DNA of 64,000 nt from Sva-07 sp963716235 (GTDB lineage Bacteria > Actinomycetota > Acidimicrobiia > Acidimicrobiales > Ilumatobacteraceae). This document shows, in pieces, positions 38,818 through 46,907 of this stretch (position 1 is its first letter; the number at the start of each line of letters is the position of its first letter). Under the pieces are notes generated by a model. That model saw nothing but the letters and a program-made list of their open reading frames with translations, did no database searches and was not told the DNA's origin. A program made the translations under genes and the position numbers. The stretch covers positions 53,424 through 117,423 of the forward strand of contig CAVQTE010000015.1 in the NCBI GenBank assembly GCA_963716235.1. Reading direction: 5' to 3'.

Positions 38818-40871
38818 TCAGTCCTCGTCACTGGCCAGTGCACCGTCGAGGATGCCGGTCGCCGAGATGGCGGCACCGATACCCGACGCGATGTGTCGCG
38901 CATAGGAGCCCGTGAGGTGATGCGAGTCCCACCGGACGACGATCCCATCGACGACGGGAAGGCAGAGCGGGAGTTGGGGGCAAGCCAGCTCGTCCATGTC
39001 GACAGAGACCATTTCCGGGTGGATGAGGTCAAAATAGCGAAATGCGATCTCGGTCGGAAGGGGTCCCTCCGTAGCGGCAAAGGTGCACTCGCGGAGGCTG
39101 GACGTGCCGGACAGGCAGGTTGGGACGTCGAGGTCGCTGATTGGGATCGGCTCGAGGAGCACGACCCGACGACCGTCAGCCAGGAACGAATCGATGGTTG
39201 CTTCCGAAGTTGCACGGGCCATGTTGAACTGATCCATCGAGTCTGAGGTATCGCCCACGATGCTCATTTCCTGGCGAAGCTGAGGATCATCGAACGCCAG
39301 AGTGACCAACACGACAACGTCTGGGTCCAACGCTGGGATGATCTCGTCGAACCAGACCGGCTGGGCGGCGTTACACGCTTCGGCGAAAAAGGAGTATCGC
39401 AAGTCCCGCTGCCACGGGCATCCACCCTCCGCGGTGACCGACAAGGTCCAACCCTGCGAAACAGCGAGATCCTCGAGCGCTGGAAGCAACATTCGCGCAT
39501 GGCTGTCACCCACGAGGTGGACGTGCAGCGCGTCGCTGGTTCCAGCAACGACGATGCAGTCTTCTGGCACAGTCGTCGTGCAGTCGGGCAGGTCCGGGAT
39601 GTCCCGCTGCGCCGCCCTCCAGTCGAGACCTGGCGGCAGTGTGAAGTCGATGGAGTCGTCAGTCGAGGTTTCCGCGAATGACTCGGTCGGAGTTGCGAGT
39701 ACCGTGGGACGGTCGCTCGTCAGTATCACCGGCGCGATGAGAGCGCCGATGAGCACACTCAAGGCGAGGCCCGCTGCCACCGTCGACCGCGGACGCCTAT
39801 CAAGCTGCGACGACCTTCGGATCGGCATCTCGATGGCACGGAGGCTGAGCTCCGCAAGTGCCGTCGAGACGAGCACGGCCGTGACTGCGGTCGTCACGGG
39901 CCCGATCTCGACCAACCGACCAACCATGACGAGCACGGGCCAATGCCATAGATACGTGCCGTACGACAACCGGCCCAAGTGCACAAGCGGGGGGAGCGAG
40001 AGCGTCCGTGCGGCCAAAGATCGCGGAGCGAGTTCGAGCGACAACACCACGAGCACAGACACGGTTGCTGCAAGCACGCCCCGTTGCGAGACCGGAAGAT
40101 CGAGCAATGAGGACGCGAGCACCACGAACGCGGCAAGCGACAGTGCAGTGACCGCACCGAGAGCGAGAGGGGTGGCTCGACCCAATCGATCGCGCCACTG
40201 CGGCGCTCGCAATAGCAGGGCCGCGAGTGAGCCAACGAGGATCTGGTACACCCGGGCATCGGTGGCGTAGTAGGCGCGCATCTCGGAGAAGTTCGCCGAC
40301 CAGATCTGGCTTGCAAGGGAACCCACTGCGAGTCCCCCGATCACGAGCCCCAGCACCACGTCGAGTCGGCGTCGGCATCGACGCGGACCCATGCGGCGGC
40401 CGCGACCGTCAGCGGGAACACGAAATAGAACTGTTCTTCGACGGAGAGCGACCAGAAGTGGGCGAACGGCCGCGGTAGATCCTGAGAGGCGAAGTAATCG
40501 CTGTCCAGAGACAGAAAGTGCCAGTTCGACACATACAGAGCGGCACTGCGAGCGTCTGCGATCGCCGCTTCTCGCTCAGCGGGCGGCGCGAACCCCACGA
40601 ACAGGACGGCTGATACAACAATCACGACGGCAGCAGCGGGGAGAAGCCTCCGAAATCGCCGTGCCCAGAACTGGATCGGACGGAAGGTACCCGCATCGTG
40701 CTCGACCAAGATCACGTTGGTCACGAGGAAGCCACTCAGCACAAAGAACAGATCGACGCCGATGAATCCGCCGGACGCGACGAACACGCCAGAGTGAAAT
40801 AGCACCACTGCGTAGACCGCAACGGCACGTACGCCGTCGAGGGCGGGACGATAGGACCACGCAGACGACAC
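38818..40871 (-). CDS. OafA/YrhL-type acyltransferase 3 with C-terminal SGNH domain (one frameshift)
   Basis: About 684 residues. The N-terminal ~350 have ten membrane helices: YRPALDGVRAVAVYAVVLFH (family start with catalytic His), GFIGVDLFFVLSGFLVT, QFWARRFRRLLPAA and SLSVEEQFYFVFPL. The C-terminal ~300 form the periplasmic SGNH esterase/acyltransferase domain: VHLVGDSHARMLLPAL (GDSH block) and DSHHLTGSYARHIA (DxxH). A shift near 40360 splits them. OafA enzymes O-acetylate glycans on the outer membrane-side; the SGNH domain passes the acetyl group. GTG start 40871. Divergent from the beta-helix/PhyH gene. Confidence 0.88.
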
Positions 40872-41215
40872 GACTGCGACTATCGCACATCGGGAGAGCC
40901 CGACATCTGATACGACCGTCCTCGCACGGCTGAGAGGCGAGCAGTCCGTTCCCGCCAGAAGTCGACTGTTTCGCTCGAGGATGACTCGAGCGCCAGGCCC
41001 TGGAGTTCGCGATGTTCGGCGCCCGTAGCGGCGTCGATCGGCCGGCCGGGATGGGCGAGCGATTGGGCGGGATTTCGACGTTGGCTAACGTCCCTGGCGT
41101 CTGCCCGTTCTAGATCTCGCGTGATGCGCAGCCTCGCAGCGCGTGCGGGCCGTCGACGGAAACGCGTGCCGGCTGGTCCTAGCAGTACCATCCGACCGGT
41201 GAACTGGGGAAGAGC
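40872..41215. other. Divergent intergenic region with a short palindrome
   Basis: About 340 bases between the acyltransferase (minus) and the beta-helix/PhyH gene (plus); no gene seen. It includes an 8-bp inverted repeat CGCTCGAG ... CTCGAGCG (40972-40979 and 40985-40992, loop GATGA), which may be an operator or hairpin. Confidence 0.35.
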
Positions 41216-42802
41216 GTGAACAAGGCCGTTCGGCGGGCGAGAAGTCTACATCCGACATTTCTCCGTGCCGTCCTTGCCGATGCCAGAGTCACGATGGCGT
41301 ACCGCGGTGAAGGTCGTGAACTGACAACGCGTCCCGATGCGGCGGTCCAGATTCTGCGCCTAGCGTGGGGGAGCGACGCCTTTCTGGCGCAGATGTGTTA
41401 TCGGGCGAAGGCTCGACTCCTAGCGCTGGGGGTGCCCGTCCTGCCACGCGTGTTCCACCGCCTGGCGATGATGACAGCTCAGGTGTGCATTGGTGACCCG
41501 GTCGTCGTCGAGCCGGGTGTGTACCTCCCGCACGGCCAGGTCGTCGTGGAAGGATCCGTTCGTATCGGGTCCGGGGTGGCGCTGTTCCCGTGGGTCACCA
41601 TCGGGCCCGTGGCGGGCAATTTCCAGGGCCCCACGCTCGACTCCGATGTACAGGTCGGTACGGGAGCCAAAGTAATCGGTCCGATCACGGTCGGCGCCAG
41701 CGCGCGAATCGGAGCAAATGCCGTCGTCATCCACGACGTGGCGCCCGGAACCACGGTGGTCGGCGTTCCCGCGCAGGTCGCCCGGGCGGTGCACACCGAC
41801 ACGCCGGACGATGAGGCGGTCGCCGAGCACCTCGTCATGCAGGGGCAGTTCCGGGAGGCGATCACGACGCTCACCGCGCAGAATCGGCGGAATCCGTCAA
41901 TTCCGGTCGAACGACGTCTCGTGCACCTGCGCCACGAAGCCTTCTTCGCAGTGCCGCACGATGCGCTCGGTGATCCGTGGCCGCCGCCGTTCGAGAAAGA
42001 TGTGTTCTCAGGGATCGACGGAATCCCCGAGATCAGCGCAAGCGACCTTTCCGTCGACACGCTACGTGCGGGAATATTCGGGCACGGGGCGCTCATCGTC
42101 CGTGGGTTGCTCGACCCGGATCGCTGCACCCGGCTCCGCGAATCGATCCCCCTCGCATTTGCGGCGTTCGACAGCTTCGAGTCGGGGGCCGCGGACGCCG
42201 AAGCGAGCCCCTGGTACTGGCCAATGCAGACGACGGGCATCGTTGAACGCTCCTGGGTTCGTGGGGGCGGCGGGGTGCTCGCCGCCGACTCTCCCCGGAT
42301 GCTGTTCGACCTTCTCGAAACGCTGGAGTCGACGGCCGTCCCGGAGGTGTTGACGATGCACTTCGGCGAACGTCCGGCGATCTCCGTCAAGAAGACGACG
42401 CTGCGCGAGGTTCCGCCAGATACGGACACGGGATGGCATCAGGACGGCGCATTCCTGGGCGAAGGGATCCGGACCGTCAACGTCTGGGTCGCGTTGTCAC
42501 CATGCGGGGTCGACGCAGCATCGCTCGACGTGGTCCCAAAGCGGCTCGACCACATCGTGCCGACCGGTATCGATGGTGCTGCTTTTGACTGGTCGGTTAG
42601 CGACGGCCTCGCGGAAATGGCCGCGGACGGCTGCGACATTGTTCGTCCCATCTTCGAACCCGGGGACGCGATCTTGTTCGACGAGATGAATCTGCACCGC
42701 ACGGGCGCCGGACCCGGACTCACCAAGCCTCGCTACGCCGTGGAGATGTGGTTCTTCGCCCCATCCACCTACCCCATGGCGCAGATTCCTCTGCTCCTCT
42801 GA
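41216..42802 (+). CDS. Left-handed beta-helix acyltransferase domain fused to phytanoyl-CoA-dioxygenase-like domain
   Basis: An intact 528-residue protein. Residues ~1-195 resemble serine acetyltransferase/CysE: two helical segments, then hexapeptide turns (VVVEPGVYLPHGQVVVEGSV, IGSGVALFPWVTIGPVAG, TVGASARIGANAVVIHDVAP and GTTVVGVPAQ). After a linker (~210-255) residues ~280-528 form a PhyH-type Fe(II)/2-oxoglutarate oxygenase: GWHQDGAFLG (HxD, metal) and the distal His in EMNLHRTGAGPG, with RYAVEMWFF near the end. PhyH enzymes hydroxylate small molecules or lipids; here a glycan or nucleotide-sugar substrate would fit, but that is inference. GTG start. Followed by a methyltransferase 18 bp on. 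Confidence 0.82.
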   Translation: MNKAVRRARSLHPTFLRAVLADARVTMAYRGEGRELTTRPDAAVQILRLAWGSDAFLAQMCYRAKARLLALGVPVLPRVFHRLAMMTAQVCIGDPVVVEPGVYLPHGQVVVEGSVRIGSGVALFPWVTIGPVAGNFQGPTLDSDVQVGTGAKVIGPITVGASARIGANAVVIHDVAPGTTVVGVPAQVARAVHTDTPDDEAVAEHLVMQGQFREAITTLTAQNRRNPSIPVERRLVHLRHEAFFAVPHDALGDPWPPPFEKDVFSGIDGIPEISASDLSVDTLRAGIFGHGALIVRGLLDPDRCTRLRESIPLAFAAFDSFESGAADAEASPWYWPMQTTGIVERSWVRGGGGVLAADSPRMLFDLLETLESTAVPEVLTMHFGERPAISVKKTTLREVPPDTDTGWHQDGAFLGEGIRTVNVWVALSPCGVDAASLDVVPKRLDHIVPTGIDGAAFDWSVSDGLAEMAADGCDIVRPIFEPGDAILFDEMNLHRTGAGPGLTKPRYAVEMWFFAPSTYPMAQIPLLL

Positions 42803-42820
42803 GATCGAAGACGACACCAC

Positions 42821-44194
42821 ATGCACATCAGCTCGCTCGACAACATGAGCATCTGCATCAAGAAACACCTTCTGCCCGGGTTCGAACTCAATTCGGGCAG
42901 GGGCCTGCGCGTCCTCGATGTCGGTGGCGCAAATGTGAACGGCTCATTCCGGCGGCTGTTCGACGTTTTCGATCCCGAATACGTCGTGCTCGATCTCGTT
43001 CCGTCCGAAGGCGTCGATCAGGTCCTGACCGAGGATGGTCGGTTTCCCGACGCTGATGGGCAATTCGACGTGGTCGTCTCGGGCTCGACGCTCGAGCACT
43101 CGGCAGACTTCTGGCGAACCTTTCAAGAAATGGTGCGCGTGTGCGCCGACGACGGGATGATCGTGGTGATCGCACCGTCGGCAGGGCCGATCCACCGCTA
43201 TCCGGTTGACTGCTATCGCTTCCTGCCCGACAGCATGACCGCTCTCGCCGATCTGACAGGTTCACATCTGATCGAGTCGTGGCAAAACCCGATGGGTCCG
43301 TGGTACGACCTTGTCGGGGTGTTTCGCAAGTCGCCACCGGATCCCTCGGTTCCGGCGCTGCCCCCAGTCACGTCGGTCCCACTGACCCACGAGGTGCAGA
43401 ACGACTTCCCGCCCGGAGCGCCGCCGGAGGCCGAGCGCGGTGCTGGCGCGGAAGCGTGCTCCGACTTCTTGGAGCGGGTGCACCACACGCTCCAGCCGCG
43501 GTTCTACGTCGAAATCGGTGTCGAATACGGCGTCAGCCTGGAACTGGCCGATTGTCCCGCGCTTGGCATCGATCCGGCGCCGGCACTGAACAAACCGCTG
43601 GCCGCCCAGCACCAGTTGGCGGTGATGACGAGCGATGACTTCTTCACCTTCGCCGACATGTCGTCGATGCTCGGTCCGGTCGACTTGGCCTACATCGACG
43701 GGATGCACCAGATCGAATATGTCCTCAAGGACTTCATGAACATCGAACGGCACTGCCATGCAGGTTCGGTGGTCATCATCGACGACATCTACCCGGTGCA
43801 CCCGCTGCAGGCGGAGCGACAGCGGTCGTCTCGATTTTGGACCGGCGACATCTGGAAGATCATCCCCATACTGCGTGGCGCCCGTCCCGATCTTCTGCTC
43901 TTCCCAGTCGACACAGAGCCCACTGGTTCGCTCGTGGTGGTCGGCCTCGATCCGACAAACGATGCGCTGTGGAAGATCTTGGATGTCATCGTGGAGATTG
44001 CCATCTCGGACATGACCGAGGTGCACGACGACATCCTCACGCGCGAAAACGCCCTCCATCCCCAGGACCCACTGCTGCAGCGTGTGTTCAGTACATTGCG
44101 GGACACCCGCACCGACGAAGACGTCGGACCGTCAATCGATCGCATCCGCACGCTGGTGGCAGGATCGATGCCGAGGCAGGTTGCAACGCGATGA
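42821..44194 (+). CDS. Protein with two SAM-dependent methyltransferase domains
   Basis: An intact 457-residue protein. Domain 1 (residues ~1-165): LRVLDVGGANVNGSFRRLF, VVLDLVPSEGVD, FDVVVSGSTLEHSADFWRTF, a Methyltransf_11-like class I fold. Domain 2 (~195-400): FYVEIGVEYGVSLELAD, ALGIDPAP, GPVDLAYIDGMHQIEYVLKDF and GSVVIIDDIYPVHPLQ, resembling Methyltransf_24-type sugar methyltransferases (MycE/TylE-like). The C-terminal ~55 residues are helical. The gene lies between the PhyH fusion and a GT2 (ATGA overlap with the latter at 44191), suggesting two successive methylations of one sugar; inference. Confidence 0.78.
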   Translation: MHISSLDNMSICIKKHLLPGFELNSGRGLRVLDVGGANVNGSFRRLFDVFDPEYVVLDLVPSEGVDQVLTEDGRFPDADGQFDVVVSGSTLEHSADFWRTFQEMVRVCADDGMIVVIAPSAGPIHRYPVDCYRFLPDSMTALADLTGSHLIESWQNPMGPWYDLVGVFRKSPPDPSVPALPPVTSVPLTHEVQNDFPPGAPPEAERGAGAEACSDFLERVHHTLQPRFYVEIGVEYGVSLELADCPALGIDPAPALNKPLAAQHQLAVMTSDDFFTFADMSSMLGPVDLAYIDGMHQIEYVLKDFMNIERHCHAGSVVIIDDIYPVHPLQAERQRSSRFWTGDIWKIIPILRGARPDLLLFPVDTEPTGSLVVVGLDPTNDALWKILDVIVEIAISDMTEVHDDILTRENALHPQDPLLQRVFSTLRDTRTDEDVGPSIDRIRTLVAGSMPRQVATR

Positions 44195-45816
44195 GCGACG
44201 AATTCTTGTCGATCGTGGTGATCAGCTACAACACGCCCCGGGAGTTGCCGCGCACGCTCCTATCGCTTTCGCCTGGCTATCAGCAGGGCATTGATCGCAG
44301 CGACTATGAGGTCATCGTCGTCGACAACGGATCGACCAACCCCCCGACCGCCGCCCAGTACGAGCACCTCGGGATGGACCTCACCGTGCTCACCATGGAA
44401 TCGCCCACGTCGAGCCCGGTCGCAGCGATCAATCGTGGCCTGAACGCCTCGATCGGTTCCTCGGTCGGCGTGTTCATCGACGGTGCCCGGATCGCATCAC
44501 CCGGGCTGCTGCGCAGTGCCAGGGAAGCCCTGCGACTGTCATCGCGGGCGTTTGTCGGCACGCGCGGCCGATACCTCGGCTACAAGTTCCAACGGGACAG
44601 CATGTTGGACGGCTACGACCAAGCAGCTGAGGATCATCTGTTGTCAACCGTCGACTGGCAGGACAATGGCTACGAACTGTTCCAGATCTCCGTGTTCGAC
44701 GAGTCGGCCGGCCCATCGTGGCTCACCCCAATTTCAGAGAGCAACAGCCTGTTCATGTCGAGGCAGATGTGGGCGGAGCTGAATGGCTATGACCCGCGCT
44801 TCCAACTTCCCGGCGGCGGCATGGTCAACCTCGACACCTGGACCCGGGCACTGGCGCTCCCCGGCGCACAACCGATCGTGCTCCTGGGAGAGGCCACGTT
44901 CCACCAGTTCCACGGTGGCGTCGCAACGAACGGATCCTTGAAGACCATCGAGGGATTCTATGAGGAATACCGCGCGATCAGAGGCCACGAGTTCGTGCAC
45001 CCCCAGGATCCCGTTCACCTCTGGGGGTCGTTCACATTCGTCGTCTCACCGATCGACCTCGGCATCAGCCGTCCCAGCGTTGTAGCCCACCCGCCGAGCC
45101 GAGCTGCGACAGCAACTGTCGATGCGAGTCGGACAGCACCTCCCACCATCCGTGCGCCGACGGGGTCGACAGGTGCTCGACGTGGTCGGGCCGGCACTGC
45201 ATGGAGACTTTGTCGGTGGCCGACGCAAGCAGGAGCAGCACACACGCCGCAAGGATCCGCGAGTCCCTCTGTTCAGTGCCGATTGGTACCTCGAGCAGTA
45301 CCCCGACGTCGTCGAGTTCGACCCGGCTGAGCACTATCTCCGATACGGGCTTCTCCAGGACCGCCAGCCGGGACCGCAGTTCGACGGCGTCTGGTACGCG
45401 AACAATTACCCCGACGTGGGCATGTCGGGAACGAACCCTCTCCTGCACTATCTGATGTTCGGCGTGCACGAGGGCCGCCAGATCCGTCCGATCGACCTGC
45501 ATATCTGACGCTGATCAGATCGACGAGGTCAAGTTCCAGACCGAACAGATCACCCACTGCGAACTGTTCGACGCCGATTGGTACCTCGGTACCTACACCG
45601 AGGTTCGCAATGCGGGCTGGACACCGGCATTCGACTATCTGCAATTTGGCGTGAGCCGCAAGCGGCAGCCCTCGCCTCCGGTTCGACGGAGAGTGGTACC
45701 TGCAAGCATACGAGGACGTCCGTTCGACGGGAATGAACCCACTCCTGCACTACATCCTCTTCGGACAGGCTGAAGGTCGCGAGATCCGAGCCGTCACCGT
45801 CGTCGACGAACCGTGA
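44191..45816 (+). CDS. GT2 glycosyltransferase with C-terminal WY/YPDV repeats (frameshifted)
   Basis: About 541 residues across three shifts (near 45100, 45505 and 45675). GT2 N-terminus: FLSIVVISYNTPRELPRTLL, VIVVDNGSTNPPT, VFIDGARIASPGL (ID-G replaces DxD). SNSLFMSRQMWAELNGYDPR and LPGGGMVNLDTWTRA follow. From about residue 365 come four copies of a ~35-residue repeat: FSADWYLEQYPDVVEFDPAE, FDGVWYANNYPDVGMSG plus NPLLHYLMFGVHEGR, then FDADWYLGTYTEV and FDGEWYLQAYEDV with NPLLHYILFGQAEGRE. Such repeats accompany some actinobacterial glycosyltransferases. Start ATG overlaps the double methyltransferase stop. Last gene of its group. Confidence 0.78.
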
Positions 45817-45859
45817 CGGGACCTGAACCTCAGCTCAACTCAGCCGCGTGAGACCTCGA

Positions 45860-46645
45860 TCACACCCGCTCCGCCGACGGATGGACATGCGTCGAGCGCA
45901 TGCGATCGAGCCAGCCCAACAGCACGGCAACCGCCCGCGGGTCGTGCCGGAGCCGGTGGCCGGCTCCTTCGAACAGGCTCAGCTCCGCGCTGCCGTGGGC
46001 ATTGACCAGCTGGCGGGCGTCGGACACCGGCACGCTGTCGTCCTCCTCGCCGTGCATCACCAGCATCGGTCGGGGAGCGAACCGACGCGCGGATGCAACG
46101 GGCCGGAAGCGGCGGAACTCACGGGTCCACTCCTCCACCGACGGTGGGAACTGGCGGTTGTGGATCGCGCCGATCTCACGGGCGTGCTCGAGGAAGCGAC
46201 GCGGATGATCGGCCCAGTCGTCGAAGTCGGCACGCGGGCTCAACAGCCCGGCGGCACACACTCGAGGGTCGTCCGCTCCGACGCAGATCGCGATCGAACC
46301 GCCGGTGTTCGTGCCGATCAGGATCACGCCGCTCGGCTCGTGCAGCGTCAGCAGGTGCGAGATGGCATTGCGGAGATCGTCGACCCATCCCTGCAGCGAG
46401 AAATCGCCCTCGCTCTCACCACATCCACGGAAGTTGAAGGTCATGGCCACGCAACGCAACTCGTTGGCCGTGCGGTCCATCAGCTGGGGAAACGTCCCGC
46501 CGGAGCGCTCGGCGTCGAGCGAGGCGATCGGGAACCCGTGGCACATGATCACCGCTGGCCCCGGGTCGATCGCGCCGGCAGGGCGGGCGATGTGGCACGC
46601 CAGCGACAGACCGTTCGAGACGAACCGCTCGTTCATCCCGGGCAC
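45860..46645 (-). CDS. Alpha/beta-hydrolase with an unusual nucleophile position
   Basis: An intact 261-residue protein. PAVIMCHGFPIAS (oxyanion loop), AMTFNFRGCGESEGDF and MLVMHGEEDDSVPVSDA (acid Asp region) plus FEGAGHRLRHDP (His) place it in the alpha/beta-hydrolase superfamily. The nucleophile elbow reads LIGTNTGGSI, with Asn where Ser is expected (G-x-S-x-G). An AGC-to-AAC change would produce this. Either the protein is not an esterase or the base is a sequencing error. GTG 46645 start (ATG 46636 alternative). Last of a three-gene minus group after the metalloprotease and a 74-residue protein. Confidence 0.82.
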   Translation of the reverse strand: MPGMNERFVSNGLSLACHIARPAGAIDPGPAVIMCHGFPIASLDAERSGGTFPQLMDRTANELRCVAMTFNFRGCGESEGDFSLQGWVDDLRNAISHLLTLHEPSGVILIGTNTGGSIAICVGADDPRVCAAGLLSPRADFDDWADHPRRFLEHAREIGAIHNRQFPPSVEEWTREFRRFRPVASARRFAPRPMLVMHGEEDDSVPVSDARQLVNAHGSAELSLFEGAGHRLRHDPRAVAVLLGWLDRMRSTHVHPSAERV

Positions 46646-46654
46646 GTCAACTCC

Positions 46655-46879
46655 TCAGGCGCGTGGCTTGCGGTGGCGACGACGGGCGCCGGCGGTGGCG
46701 AGCGTGTAGCCCCGGTTGCGGGCCTCGGCGAGCGTGTCGGGCCCGAAGCTCAGCCCGACACCCTGAGCGACGATCTCGTCGATGATCGCCGGGTCGTCCC
46801 ACGAGTCGAGGTCGTACACGAACTGGGTGCGCTTGTCGCCGATGAACCGGCTGTGTTCGAACTTCGGGTGGTGTTCCAT
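46655..46879 (-). CDS. Small conserved-looking hypothetical protein
   Basis: An intact 74-residue protein: MEHHPKFEHSRFIGDKRTQF, VYDLDSWDDP, then GVGLSFGPDTLAEARNRGYT and a basic tail RRRHRKPRA. Acidic centre, basic C-terminus, no membrane segment. I do not recognise the family. It is nine bases from the hydrolase start and 28 bases after the metalloprotease stop, consistent with one operon. Confidence 0.6.
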   Translation of the reverse strand: MEHHPKFEHSRFIGDKRTQFVYDLDSWDDPAIIDEIVAQGVGLSFGPDTLAEARNRGYTLATAGARRRHRKPRA

Positions 46880-46907
46880 CAGAGCACCACGGTAGTCGGG
46901 CAGTGCA

